Assembly: GCA_031555315.1 (NCBI GenBank)
Contig: JAVBUO010000005.1
Location: 310,001 to 374,000 of the forward strand
Direction of reading: 5' to 3'
Length of the DNA: 64,000 bases
Source: JAVBJV01 sp031555315
GTDB lineage: Bacteria; Pseudomonadota; Alphaproteobacteria; Acetobacterales; Acetobacteraceae
Shown here: positions 18,250 to 26,917 of the stretch, piece after piece
Layout: each line of letters starts with the position of its first letter
How positions within the stretch are numbered: the first letter of the stretch is position 1
The notes under the pieces: model-generated
The model's database searches: none
Seen by the model: the letters and a program-made list of their open reading frames with translations, nothing else
What the model was told of the DNA's origin: nothing
Program-made: the position numbers and the translations under genes

Positions 18250-18489
18250 TTGCATTTGATTATCATTGCTTTTACCGAAGCAAATCGAATTTTATTTTCT
18301 TTCAAGCTTTGGGTGTGTCTAAACGTAAAACAGGATCTCACGACGATACGGTTCGATGGTACTGCATGTGATAAATGTGTGGCAGAACATGAACATTGCC
18401 GGTCTGTTTCTTGCTGGATCGGTGTATCCGCCTCAGTTGCGCGAGAATTCGAACGGTTGGTGAACAAGCATAGCGCAAAACCGATATGA
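18250..18489 (+). pseudogene. Possible N-terminal remnant of an Fnr/Crp-type regulator overlapping cydD
   Basis: A 79-codon frame opened by TTG. Its first 30 codons are AT-rich and may not be translated. The last 45 residues contain TACDKCVAEHEHCRSVSC followed by VAREFERLVNKHSA, which resembles the Cys-cluster N-terminus of Fnr-type oxygen sensors (Cys-x2-Cys-x6-Cys, then a helix). No cyclic-nucleotide fold or DNA-binding domain follows; the frame stops at TGA, overlapping the cydD ATG by 4 bases (ATGA). I infer either a gene truncated by internal deletion or a short frame used for translational coupling. The resemblance is by eye only. Confidence 0.35.
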
Positions 18490-20174
18490 CGGTTATGTCT
18501 TCTGGTATGGATCAAGTAAAAGCTCAGGCATCAAAAGCCTTTATGGCGACGGAGATGCGTCTGGCGCGTGCTTCCGCGCGTTCTGCCGTATTGCTGGGGT
18601 TGGGGGGAATTCTGCTCGGCATCGTGCAGGCTGGGTGTGTGGCGCTGACGCTGGCGGTGGCACTGGCGGGAAACATCGCCTGGTGGGCGATGGCGGGATT
18701 CGCAGCCGCCGCCGTGTTGCGTGCGCTGCTGGGGGTTTTTGCGGACTGGATGGGTTTTGCCGCGGGGGCGGCGGCCCGGCGCCGGCTGCGTACGCAGGCC
18801 CTGGCCCGTGTTCTGGGCCTCGTGCAGTCCAAGCTGCCAACCGGCGCTTTATCGACGGCTCTGGTCGATGGGGTCGAGGCGCTGGATGGGCTGCATGCAC
18901 GTTGGGCGGCGGCATCGATGCTGGCAGTGGCGGGACCGTTGTTGGTGATGGCGTGCGTTTTTGCGATCGACTGGCTGGCCGGACTGGCTTTGCTGGGGGC
19001 AGGACTGATGGTGCCGCTGGGCATGGCGCTGGCGGGGCTGGGGGCGGCGGCGGCATCGCGCAAGCAGTTTCTGGCGCTGTCGCGGTTGCAGGCCCGTTTT
19101 CTGGACCGCATGCGCGGCATTTCGACCATTGTGCTCGCCGGCCGCGCCGAAGCCGAAGCCGCTGCGCTGCAGGCCTCCGCGTCGGAACTGGGGCGGCGGA
19201 CCCTGCGCGTCCTGCGGGTCGCTTTTCTGTCGTCGGCGGTGCTCGATTTTGCTGCGGCGCTGACCTTGGCTTGCCTGGCGTTGCACTACGGCCGTGATCT
19301 GCTGAGCGGAAATCTGGACAGCGCCGCGCATGCGCTGTTCGTGCTGCTGCTGGTGCCCGAGTTTTTCGCGCCATTGCGCGCCTTCGCCGCGGCATACCAG
19401 GACCGGATCCACGCCCAGGGCGCGGCCGAAAGCCTGTCGGCACTGCCGGCCGCAATGCCCGAAACCGAGGAAACCGACGTGCGTGCCGTGGCGGCCCGCG
19501 GTGCGAGCGTCGTGTTCGAACATGTGCGGGTCATCTACGATCCGGAACGCGGCCCGGCACTGGACGATCTGTCGTTTCGTATCCCGGCGGAAACCACGCT
19601 GGTGCTGGCGGGACCGTCCGGTTCCGGCAAATCGACGGTGATGGCGGTGCTGCTGGGGTTTGTGAAACCGGCCTCGGGCCGGGTGACGATCAACGGCGTT
19701 GATATCGACACGCTGGTGCCAGCGGCGCTGCGCCGTCTGGTGTCGTGGGTGGGGCAGAATCCGCACCTGTTTTCCGCATCGATCCGCGACAACATCCGCT
19801 TCGCGCGCCCCGAGGCGAGCAACTCCGAAATCGAGGCTGCGGCCAATGCGGCGCGCGTGAATGTTTTTGCCGCGCATCTGCCGCATGGGCTGGACACGAT
19901 GATCGGGGAAGGTGGCTACGGCCTGTCAGGCGGCGAGGCGCGGCGCGTGGCGGTGGCGCGTGCGTTTCTGCGCAACGCGCCGCTTCTGCTGCTCGACGAA
20001 CCGACCACGCACCTCGACCCGGCGACCGAGGCGGATCTGCTGGATGCACTGCGCCGCCTGTCGGCTGGCCGGACCGTCATCGTGGCCAGCCATGCCGCGG
20101 CTGCGCATAACTGGGCCAGCACACGGATCGATCTTCGTGACGGGCGTGTCATTTCGACGCAGAGCGCAGCATGA
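18486..20174 (+). CDS. cydD: Thiol reductant ABC exporter subunit CydD
   Basis: 562 residues. The N-terminal 310 residues form the six-helix export domain (first helix AVLLGLGGILLGIVQAGCVA). The ATPase domain follows: Walker A GPSGSGKSTVMAVLLG near residue 379, signature LSGGEARRVAVARAFL near 480 and Walker B LLLLDEPTTHLDP near 500. With CydC it exports glutathione/cysteine to the periplasm, needed for cytochrome bd and c assembly. No ribosome site is evident before the ATG at 18486, which overlaps the end of a short upstream frame. An internal ATG at 18495 or 18510 is possible. cydAB is not within the window. Confidence 0.9.
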   Translation: MTVMSSGMDQVKAQASKAFMATEMRLARASARSAVLLGLGGILLGIVQAGCVALTLAVALAGNIAWWAMAGFAAAAVLRALLGVFADWMGFAAGAAARRRLRTQALARVLGLVQSKLPTGALSTALVDGVEALDGLHARWAAASMLAVAGPLLVMACVFAIDWLAGLALLGAGLMVPLGMALAGLGAAAASRKQFLALSRLQARFLDRMRGISTIVLAGRAEAEAAALQASASELGRRTLRVLRVAFLSSAVLDFAAALTLACLALHYGRDLLSGNLDSAAHALFVLLLVPEFFAPLRAFAAAYQDRIHAQGAAESLSALPAAMPETEETDVRAVAARGASVVFEHVRVIYDPERGPALDDLSFRIPAETTLVLAGPSGSGKSTVMAVLLGFVKPASGRVTINGVDIDTLVPAALRRLVSWVGQNPHLFSASIRDNIRFARPEASNSEIEAAANAARVNVFAAHLPHGLDTMIGEGGYGLSGGEARRVAVARAFLRNAPLLLLDEPTTHLDPATEADLLDALRRLSAGRTVIVASHAAAAHNWASTRIDLRDGRVISTQSAA

Positions 20175-21844
20175 GCGGCGGCGATATGCAGACCTCGAAT
20201 TCCCGTTCGTCGGCCTGGAGCGCGTTGCAGCCGATTCTGGCATTGGCGCGGCCGCGTGCCGGTGTGCTGCTGCTGGGGCTTGTGGTGTCGGTCGCTGCCC
20301 TGCTGTGCGGGCTGGCGTTGATGGGGGTGGCCGGCGCGACGGTTTCGGCCAGCGCGATGGGGGCGGGGATCGCCGCCACCATGCTGCTGCGCCTTTTGGG
20401 TGGCGGGCGCGTGACGCTGCGCTATTTCGAGCGCCTGGCCACGCATGCGGCGACGTTTCGTGTGCTGGCCGATATCCGTGTGTGGTTTTTCCGCCGGCTG
20501 GCCAATTCGTCGGCCGGCGGGCTGGGGTTTCGCCAGGCTGGCGACGTGCTGGCGCGGCTGGTGTCCGACATCGAAGCGCTGGACGGTCTGTATCTGCGCG
20601 TGGCGGTGCCGCTGGCTGGCGCGCTGGTAATGGTGCCGGTGCTGGCGGTGGTGATCGGTTGGCAGAACGCTTTTCTGGCGGTCGCGGTGTTGGGGCTGTT
20701 CGCCTGTGCGGCGTTCGTGCTGCCGTTCTGGGCGTTGCGTACCGCGCAGGACGCGGGTCAACGGGCGGCGGATGCATCGGCCAATCTGCGGGTCGCCGTG
20801 GTCGATGCGATCAGCGCGCGCAGCGAAATCATGGCGGTCGGCGCCGAAGGCCGGACGATCGCCACGGTGCAGGCGCGCGAGGCGGTGCTGTTGGCCGTGC
20901 AGCGCGATCTGGCGCGGCGTGGCGCGGTCTGGAATGCGCTGGCATTTTTGTGCGGACAGGGCGTGCTGCTGCTGATTCTGCTGGTGGCGGGTGTTTCCGC
21001 AACTGGCGCGGTGGTGGCGGCGTTTCTGTCGGTGGCGGCGTTCGAGGCGGTGGGCGGCCTGCCGCGTGCGGGTATGCTGGCCGGGCAGGCGGCGGCGGCG
21101 GCGCGGCGCGTCGTGGCGGCGGCGGGCACGGAACCCGCCGTGCCGGATCCGCCCGTGGCGCAGGCGCCGTCGGACGAGGCATCACTTCGGTTCGAGGGAA
21201 TCGGTTTTCGCTGGGCCGATGATCGCCAGCCGGTCTTTTCCGGCCTGTCGCTGAATGTGGCGGTGGGCAGCCGGGTCGCGCTGCTCGGTCCTTCCGGAGC
21301 CGGGAAATCGACTCTGGCGGCGCTGACGCTGAAGCTGGCGGTGCCGCAACAGGGGCGCATTCTGCTGGGCGGGATCGATATCGCACAGTTGCGGGCGGCC
21401 GATGTGCGCAACCGTGTGGCGTGGCTGTCGCAGGCGACGCATCTGTTCGACGACACGGTGCGCGCCAATCTGCTGCTGGCGCGCCCAGACGCGGACGATG
21501 CGGCGTTGTGGCAGGCGCTCGAGGCGGCGCAGATCGCCGATGTCGTGCGCGGCATGCCGGATGGTCTCGATTCCTGGGTTGGAGAAAGCGGCGCGCATCT
21601 GTCCGGCGGACAGGGGCGGCGGCTGGCGCTGGCGCGCGCGCTGTTGTCGCCCGCCAGAATATGGATCTTGGACGAACCCTGCGCGGGTCTGGATCTGGAG
21701 ACCGAAAAGGAATTCTATGCCGCGCTCGACCATGCGGCGCAGGGACGTACAATTCTGCTGATCGCGCATCGCCTGACCGGGGCCGAGAATCTGGATCGGG
21801 TCTGGCGCCTGTCGCAGGGCGCGGCCATTCCGGCGATGGGATGA
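20171..21844 (+). CDS. cydC: Thiol reductant ABC exporter subunit CydC
   Basis: 557 residues. The ATG overlaps the cydD TGA by 4 bases, so expression is coupled. The membrane domain has the CydC pattern RLLGGGRVTLRYFERLATHA near residue 76 and RLVSDIEALDGLYLR near 132. The ATPase domain has Walker A GPSGAGKSTLAALTLK near 375, signature LSGGQGRRLALARALL near 478 and Walker B IWILDEPCAGLDL near 498. It forms the heterodimeric thiol exporter with CydD. Very high GC with strong third-position bias, unlike the AT-rich spacer upstream of the operon. Confidence 0.91.
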   Translation: MSGGDMQTSNSRSSAWSALQPILALARPRAGVLLLGLVVSVAALLCGLALMGVAGATVSASAMGAGIAATMLLRLLGGGRVTLRYFERLATHAATFRVLADIRVWFFRRLANSSAGGLGFRQAGDVLARLVSDIEALDGLYLRVAVPLAGALVMVPVLAVVIGWQNAFLAVAVLGLFACAAFVLPFWALRTAQDAGQRAADASANLRVAVVDAISARSEIMAVGAEGRTIATVQAREAVLLAVQRDLARRGAVWNALAFLCGQGVLLLILLVAGVSATGAVVAAFLSVAAFEAVGGLPRAGMLAGQAAAAARRVVAAAGTEPAVPDPPVAQAPSDEASLRFEGIGFRWADDRQPVFSGLSLNVAVGSRVALLGPSGAGKSTLAALTLKLAVPQQGRILLGGIDIAQLRAADVRNRVAWLSQATHLFDDTVRANLLLARPDADDAALWQALEAAQIADVVRGMPDGLDSWVGESGAHLSGGQGRRLALARALLSPARIWILDEPCAGLDLETEKEFYAALDHAAQGRTILLIAHRLTGAENLDRVWRLSQGAAIPAMG

Positions 21845-21919
21845 ATACCTTTCGTACAGACCTTGCTCGTGCCACATTTGCTTGGCATGCGTAACGAAGA
21901 CAATCATACGGAGTGGTCT

Positions 21920-22396
21920 ATGAAGCATCGCCTTGTATCCGGATTTGCCGCAGTGTCCTTGTCGTTGCTGCTGGCGGCCTGTACGACGGGAAGACCGATC
22001 GCGCCGCTGCCGGGCGCTGCCGTCAGTCAGGTGCCGCCGTCGCAACAGCCGGGTGCTCAGCGTGATCGCGCCTATCTGATTTTTTTCCAGGAAGGCTCGG
22101 ATGCGCTGGATGTCGAGGCGCGGCGTGGGCTTGACGAAGCGGCCGAACTGGCGAAGCAGCATCCGTCGGTACGGATCCAGGTGGTGGGTTTCGCCGATCC
22201 GGAAGGCAGCTCGCAGGCGAATGTCGATCTTTCACGCCGGCGTGCGCGCGCGGTGATGGGGGCGCTGGTGACGCGCGGCGTGGCGCCCGAGCGAATCGTG
22301 ACGATAGGGCGCGGGCCGACCAGCTTCGAACAGTCGGCTCTGGAAAGCCGGCGCGTCGAAGTCAGCGTCTGGCGTCTGGGTATGCCGACGCGCTGA
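21920..22396 (+). CDS. OmpA-family lipoprotein
   Basis: 158 residues from the ATG at 21920, chosen because a GGAG site lies 6 bases upstream and it gives a proper lipoprotein signal (MKHRLVSGFAAVSLSLLLAAC). Cys21 is the lipidation site and the +2 residue is Thr, so outer-membrane sorting is expected. After a Pro/Gln-rich linker the C-terminal OmpA domain runs from about residue 52 to the end, with VQVVGFADPEGSSQANVDLS and RRRARAVMGALVTRGV, the peptidoglycan-binding core. It probably tethers the outer membrane to the wall. It follows cydC by 75 bases, but its own promoter is likely. Confidence 0.87.
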   Translation: MKHRLVSGFAAVSLSLLLAACTTGRPIAPLPGAAVSQVPPSQQPGAQRDRAYLIFFQEGSDALDVEARRGLDEAAELAKQHPSVRIQVVGFADPEGSSQANVDLSRRRARAVMGALVTRGVAPERIVTIGRGPTSFEQSALESRRVEVSVWRLGMPTR

Positions 22397-22467
22397 TCCG
22401 CAATCTGGCGGCGCAGGTGGAATCCTGTCATGAGCATGTGTCGCTCAGGAGAGGATGAGACTGCGCC

Positions 22468-24336
22468 GTGTACGGAGATGCCGGGAACGAATTACCGAAG
22501 AGCGACTCCGCGTCGGGGAGAGACCCCGCGCAGATCTTGCGGCAGGTCTTCGGTTATACGCAGTTTCGCGATCTTCAGGATGTCGTCATCCAGCATGTGA
22601 TGGCCGGTGGCGATGCGCTGGTGCTGATGCCGACCGGGGGCGGCAAGTCGCTCTGCTATCAGATTCCGGCGCTGGCGCTGCCCGGGCTGGCCGTCGTCGT
22701 GTCGCCGCTGATCGCACTGATGGACGATCAGGTGGCGGCGTTGCGCCAGCAAGGCTGTGCGGCGGCGGCATTGCATTCGGAACTGGACGACGGCGAGGCG
22801 CGTGACATCTTCCGCGCCATTCACGACGAGGCGCTGGATATTTTGTATGTCAGCCCGGAACGGCTGCTATCCGGCGGGTTACTGGACAGGCTGGCGCGGG
22901 TGAAGCTGGCGCTGGTGGCGATCGACGAGGCACATTGCGTATCGCAATGGGGCCACGAATTCAGGCCCGAGTACCGTAACCTTGCGATATTGGGCGAACG
23001 CTTCCCCGACGTACCGCGCATTGCGTTGACCGCGACGGCGGATCCGCGCACGCGCGATGACATTCTGCGCAGCCTGAATATGCAGATGGCCCGCGTGTTC
23101 GCGGCGAGCTTTCATCGCCGGAATCTGCATATCCAGGCATCCCCCAAAATATCGGAAACGCAGCAGTTGCGAGAGTTTCTGCAGGGCAGGGAAGGGCAGT
23201 GCGGTATCGTCTACTGCGGCTCGCGCGCCAAGACCGAACGTACGGCGGCTCGTCTGGCGGCGCGCGGGTTGCCAGTGGTCGCCTTTCACGCGGGGCTGGA
23301 GCCTGCGGTCAAACGCGCCGCGGCCAGGCGGTTCCGCAGCGGCGAACCGCTGGTCGTGGTGGCGACGATCGCTTTCGGCATGGGGATCGACCGGCCCGAT
23401 GTCCGCTATGTCGTGCATCTGGACATGCCCGACAGCCCGGAAGCCTATTATCAGCAGATCGGCCGTGCGGGCCGCGACGGCGAGCGGGCCGATACGTTGC
23501 TGTTGCACGGCATGGACGACATCGCGCGGGCGCGGCATTTCCTGTCGCTCTCCACCGCACCCGAAGTACAGAAGCGCGTGATGCGTCTGCGCCTCGAGGC
23601 CATGGTGGCGCTGGCGGAAAGTGCCACCTGCCGGACCCGTGCACTGCTCGCCTGCTTCGGCGAGGAGATCGCCGACGGATGCGGGCATTGCGATGTATGC
23701 GCGACACCGCCGGACGTGTTCGATGGCACGGAAGACGCACAGAAAGTACTGTCGGCCGTCTATCGCACCCGGCAGATTTTCGGTGCCTTGCATCTGATCG
23801 CGATGCTGCGTGGTGAGAAAACCGAGGCGATCATCCGCCACGGCCACGACCTGTTGCCGACCTTCGCCGCCGGCGCCGGGCAGAGCGCTTTGCATTGGCG
23901 TGGAGTCATTCGCCAGCTGGTGGCGCGCGGGGTGCTGGATGTCGATATTGAAGGCCATGGCGGTTTGCGTCTGGTGGATGAACGCGCCTGGCCGGTCCTG
24001 CGTGGCGAGACCCGGCTGATGCTGCGGCGCGACGCCGTCGTGAAACCACGCCCGCAGGCGACGAAAGCCGCGCGCGCGGCGGATGGAGGGATGGATGCCG
24101 ATGATCCACGCTTTATCCGGCTGCGGAGCTGGCGGCTGGAAGAATCCAAACGCCAGGGTGTGCCGCCTTATGTGATTTTCCACGATGTGACACTGCACGA
24201 AATTGCCGGCTTTCGTCCCCAGACGTTGGCCGAACTGGCGCAGGTGCGTGGTGTGGGGGCGTCGAAGCTCGAACGGTATGGCGCCGCAATTCTAAAAATC
24301 ATCACGAATGAGAATTATTTGCAAAATTCAACATGA
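22468..24336 (+). CDS. recQ: ATP-dependent DNA helicase RecQ
   Basis: 622 residues from a GTG; an AGGAGAGG sequence lies just upstream and no better in-frame start is visible. Helicase motifs: Walker A MPTGGGKSLCYQ near 52, DEAHCVSQWGHEFRPEY near 152, GIVYCGSRAKTERT near 248 and QQIGRAGRDG near 328. The RecQ zinc-binding Cys cluster follows (CRTRALLACF and CGHCDVC near 388-411), then the winged-helix RQC domain and a C-terminal HRDC domain (DPRFIRLRSWRLEESK near 547). It unwinds DNA in 3'-5' direction during recombination repair. Its last 30 bases carry a Fur-box-like sequence that may serve bfd downstream. Confidence 0.95.
   Translation: MYGDAGNELPKSDSASGRDPAQILRQVFGYTQFRDLQDVVIQHVMAGGDALVLMPTGGGKSLCYQIPALALPGLAVVVSPLIALMDDQVAALRQQGCAAAALHSELDDGEARDIFRAIHDEALDILYVSPERLLSGGLLDRLARVKLALVAIDEAHCVSQWGHEFRPEYRNLAILGERFPDVPRIALTATADPRTRDDILRSLNMQMARVFAASFHRRNLHIQASPKISETQQLREFLQGREGQCGIVYCGSRAKTERTAARLAARGLPVVAFHAGLEPAVKRAAARRFRSGEPLVVVATIAFGMGIDRPDVRYVVHLDMPDSPEAYYQQIGRAGRDGERADTLLLHGMDDIARARHFLSLSTAPEVQKRVMRLRLEAMVALAESATCRTRALLACFGEEIADGCGHCDVCATPPDVFDGTEDAQKVLSAVYRTRQIFGALHLIAMLRGEKTEAIIRHGHDLLPTFAAGAGQSALHWRGVIRQLVARGVLDVDIEGHGGLRLVDERAWPVLRGETRLMLRRDAVVKPRPQATKAARAADGGMDADDPRFIRLRSWRLEESKRQGVPPYVIFHDVTLHEIAGFRPQTLAELAQVRGVGASKLERYGAAILKIITNENYLQNST
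24304..24322 (+). promoter_or_regulatory. Candidate Fur-type iron box upstream of bfd
   Basis: The 19-mer starting ACGAATGAGAATTATT matches the classical Fur box at 13 of 19 positions by hand count. It lies inside the 3' end of recQ, about 52 bases before the bfd start. The location before an iron-storage partner gene supports a regulatory role. In alphaproteobacteria Irr or RirA often replaces Fur, so this is tentative. Confidence 0.35.
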
Positions 24337-24374
24337 TTTGCTAATTGCGATGCGTTCTCAGTTAGGGGCGCCTC

Positions 24375-24572
24375 ATGATCGTCTGTATTTGCAACCGTTT
24401 AAACGATCGTCACGTGCGTAATGCGGCGCTGGCCGGCGCAAACCGGGCCAGCCAGGTTTATGCTGCCTGCGGCTGCCGCCCCGATTGCGGGCAATGCGCA
24501 GAGGAAATACGACGCATAGTGGATGAAGTCGCACGGCCATGTGGTGCTCCCGCACTACTGGCAGCGGAATAA
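24375..24572 (+). CDS. bfd: Bacterioferritin-associated ferredoxin
   Basis: 65 residues, the normal Bfd length. The four cluster-binding cysteines are in CIC near residues 4-6 and in CGCRPDCGQC near 32-41, in the CxC...CxxC-type arrangement of the family. Bfd carries a [2Fe-2S] cluster and reduces the ferric core of bacterioferritin to release iron to the cytoplasm. The bacterioferritin gene follows 99 bases later, which supports the call. The gene is followed by a short AT-rich gap with its own promoter-like sequence, so bfd and bfr may be separately controlled. Confidence 0.95.
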   Translation: MIVCICNRLNDRHVRNAALAGANRASQVYAACGCRPDCGQCAEEIRRIVDEVARPCGAPALLAAE

Positions 24573-24607
24573 AGTTGTGAAAGCAAATTAATTGAATTTG
24601 TCAGTAA

Positions 24608-24636
24608 AACAATAACTTGACGGGCGATATTATAAT
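24608..24636 (+). promoter_or_regulatory. Candidate bfr promoter
   Basis: A perfect TATAAT at 24631-24636 lies 35 bases before the bfr start in an AT-rich gap. The sequence 17 bases upstream is a poor -35; a good TTGACG at 24617 is too close to pair with it. Only the -10 is convincing. Confidence 0.35.
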
Positions 24637-24671
24637 GGGGAATCTGTTCCGGTAATTATTGGAGCGATATC

Positions 24672-25160
24672 ATGAAGGGCGACCTTAAGGTTCTCGAATA
24701 TCTGAACACCGCATTAACCAACGAACTGACGGCCATCAACCAGTACGTCCTGCATTCCCGTACGCTGGATCACTGGGGTATCGGCAAGCTCGCCAAGCTC
24801 GAAATGTCCGAGTCACTCGAGGAAATGAAGCACGCGGATGTGCTGATCAAACGCATTCTCTTCCTCGACGGCCTGCCCAACCTGCAGCGGCTGAACAAGC
24901 TGGTCGTCGGGGAAAACGTGGAAGAAATTCTGCGCGCCGATATGGAGCTTGAAGAAAAGGCGATCGCCGATCTGCGCGAGGCGATCATTCATTGCGAAAG
25001 CGTACGCGATTTTGCGACGCGCGACCTGCTGTCGGATATTCTGCGTGACGAAGAACGCCATATCGATTTCGTGGAAACGCAGTTGCACGTCATCGAACGC
25101 ATTGGCATGCAGAACTACATCCAACTGAACAGCGTGTCGGCGGACGAGTCCGAGGAATAA
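24672..25160 (+). CDS. bfr: Bacterioferritin
   Basis: 162 residues, standard for the 24-mer heme-containing iron store. The four-helix bundle is recognisable from MKGDLKVLEYLNTALTNELT, with diiron ligands Glu18, Glu51, His54 (EEMKHAD), Glu94, Glu127 and His130 (RDEERHIDF) in the expected places; Met52 is the usual heme ligand. It oxidises and stores iron in the cytoplasm. GGAGCG lies 7 bases before the ATG. The neighbouring bfd supplies electrons for iron release. Confidence 0.96.
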   Translation: MKGDLKVLEYLNTALTNELTAINQYVLHSRTLDHWGIGKLAKLEMSESLEEMKHADVLIKRILFLDGLPNLQRLNKLVVGENVEEILRADMELEEKAIADLREAIIHCESVRDFATRDLLSDILRDEERHIDFVETQLHVIERIGMQNYIQLNSVSADESEE

Positions 25161-25173
25161 GCAGAGGGAACAG

Positions 25174-26916
25174 CTAAATTGGAGCCGGCTGCAACAGTGC
25201 GGCTCCGTCATCCTGTGGCGTCACCACGAGATGCTGTTCATGAAAACGTGCCAGCCCGGTGCGATGTGCGATGCTGATCAACGTCGTCTCGGGCAGGTGG
25301 GTACGCAGTAGCGTATAGAGCCGATCCTCGGAGGTATTGTCGAGGCTGGCGGTAGCCTCGTCGAGAAACAGCCAGTCCGGCCGGACCAGAAGCGCGCGCG
25401 CGATGGCCAGGCGCTGCTGTTCACCGCCCGATAACGCCAGCATCCAGTTCTGTTCATCGTCCAGTCGCGCCGCTAGATAGCCGAGCCCAACATCATCCAG
25501 CACGGCGCTCAGCGTGTCGGGGGCGACGGCCTGTCCGGCCAGCGGATAGGCGATGGCGTTGCGCAATGTGCCGAGCGGCATATAGGGACGCTGCGGCAGG
25601 AACAGGAATCTGTCGCCGGCGGGTAGCGTGATCCTGCCGGTGGTGAACGGCCACAGACCGGCGATGGCGCGCAGCAGGGTCGATTTGCCACTGCCGGTCG
25701 GGCCCGAGATCAGCGTATGCTGCCGCGGTTGCACCGTCAGCGTCGCGCCGGATAGCAACGTCTGTTCGGCAGGTGTGCTGATGCAGACATCTTCGAGATG
25801 CAGGGCCTCGTTCTTTTCGGCTCTGTCGCGCACAACCATGGCGGGCGTTGTGCGGATGGCGTTGAGGAATCCCGACAGACGTTCGACGGTGGCGCGCCAT
25901 TCGGCCAGCCTGGCGTAAGCGCCGACGAACCACGACATCGCAACCTGCACCTGGCTGAAACCCTGGGCCGTCTGTTGCAATGCGCCCAGTGTCATGCTGC
26001 CGCCGAAAAACTGCGGCGCGGCGACCAGATACGGGAACACGATGCCGGCGCGTTCATAGCCGAACGTGAAAAAATTCAGATTTTTTTCCCGTCGCGCGAC
26101 CGCCCACCAGTTGCGTGCCAGCGCGGCGAAACGTTGTGTCAGTCCGGCGCGTTCGTCCGCTTCGCCGTGGTAAAAGGCGATGCCTTCGGCGTTCTCGCGT
26201 AACCGCACCAGCGCGAAGCGATAATCCGCCTCGACGCGTTGCTTCTCGAAATACAGCGGCACCAGCGTACGGCCGACCAGATGCGCAAGCCACGTGCCCA
26301 GTGCCGAAAAGATCACGCAGACCCAAACCATGTAACCGGGGATCGCGATGCCGAACAGCTCAAGCGGCCCTGACAGCGACCAGAGGATGCCGATGAACGA
26401 GACCAGCGTGATCGCATTGCGCATGAACTCCAGCCCCAGCGTCAGCGTGTAATCGGCGTAAAGGCGCAGATCCTCGGCGATACGCTGGTCGGGGTTGTCG
26501 GTGCCGCGATCGGTCAGGCTCATGCGGTAATAGGTCTGATCGTCCAGCCAGTCGCGCAGCAGTCTGTCGGTCGTCCATTGCCGCCAGCGCACCTGCAGCG
26601 CGCGTTGCAGATATAGCTGATAGGCGCTGATGCTGACATAGAGGAACGCCAGGATCACGTATCCCGGCATGATGCCGTTCGCCGTTCTATGGACCCCCAG
26701 CATCAGCGCGATGAAGGCGTTCCAGTCGTGTTCCTGCAGACTGTTATAGAAATCGCGGCTCCAGAAGCTGAACACGACGGTGATGCCGACCATGCCCAGA
26801 TTCATGGCGACGATCAGCGCCAGCAAACCGCGCGCCGACCAGCGCTGTTCGGACTGCATGAAATACGGGCGGGACAGCCGCCATGCATCTTTCAGGGCCA
26901 GGCCGATCCCGCGCAT
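25174..26916 (-). CDS. YddA/SbmA-like ABC transporter, fused membrane and ATPase domains
   Basis: 580 residues from the ATG at 26916, one base after the stop of the preceding gene (TGAGATG); an upstream in-frame start would overlap that gene by 57 bases and adds nothing conserved. The N-terminal ABC_membrane_2 domain (about 30-310) has the typical FWSRDFYNSLQEHDWNAF and RWRQWTTDRLLRDWL segments of the SbmA/BacA-YddA-ABCD group. The ATPase has Walker A GPTGSGKSTLLRAIAG near 402, LSGGEQQRLAIARALL near 496 and LFLDEATASLD near 514. Substrate unknown; relatives move peptides, fatty acyl groups or cobalamin. Confidence 0.88.
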   Translation of the reverse strand: MRGIGLALKDAWRLSRPYFMQSEQRWSARGLLALIVAMNLGMVGITVVFSFWSRDFYNSLQEHDWNAFIALMLGVHRTANGIMPGYVILAFLYVSISAYQLYLQRALQVRWRQWTTDRLLRDWLDDQTYYRMSLTDRGTDNPDQRIAEDLRLYADYTLTLGLEFMRNAITLVSFIGILWSLSGPLELFGIAIPGYMVWVCVIFSALGTWLAHLVGRTLVPLYFEKQRVEADYRFALVRLRENAEGIAFYHGEADERAGLTQRFAALARNWWAVARREKNLNFFTFGYERAGIVFPYLVAAPQFFGGSMTLGALQQTAQGFSQVQVAMSWFVGAYARLAEWRATVERLSGFLNAIRTTPAMVVRDRAEKNEALHLEDVCISTPAEQTLLSGATLTVQPRQHTLISGPTGSGKSTLLRAIAGLWPFTTGRITLPAGDRFLFLPQRPYMPLGTLRNAIAYPLAGQAVAPDTLSAVLDDVGLGYLAARLDDEQNWMLALSGGEQQRLAIARALLVRPDWLFLDEATASLDNTSEDRLYTLLRTHLPETTLISIAHRTGLARFHEQHLVVTPQDDGAALLQPAPI

Positions 26917-26917
26917 C

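Noticed and set aside
17963..18485. tRNA or small-RNA gene in the AT-rich gap
   Set aside because: No cloverleaf, CCA end or strong GC stem with T-run could be drawn; it reads as plain AT-rich spacer.
19916..21222. Long plus- and minus-strand frames overlapping cydD and cydC
   Set aside because: All are alternative frames of the high-GC ABC exporter genes and lack a coherent fold; cydDC explains the DNA.
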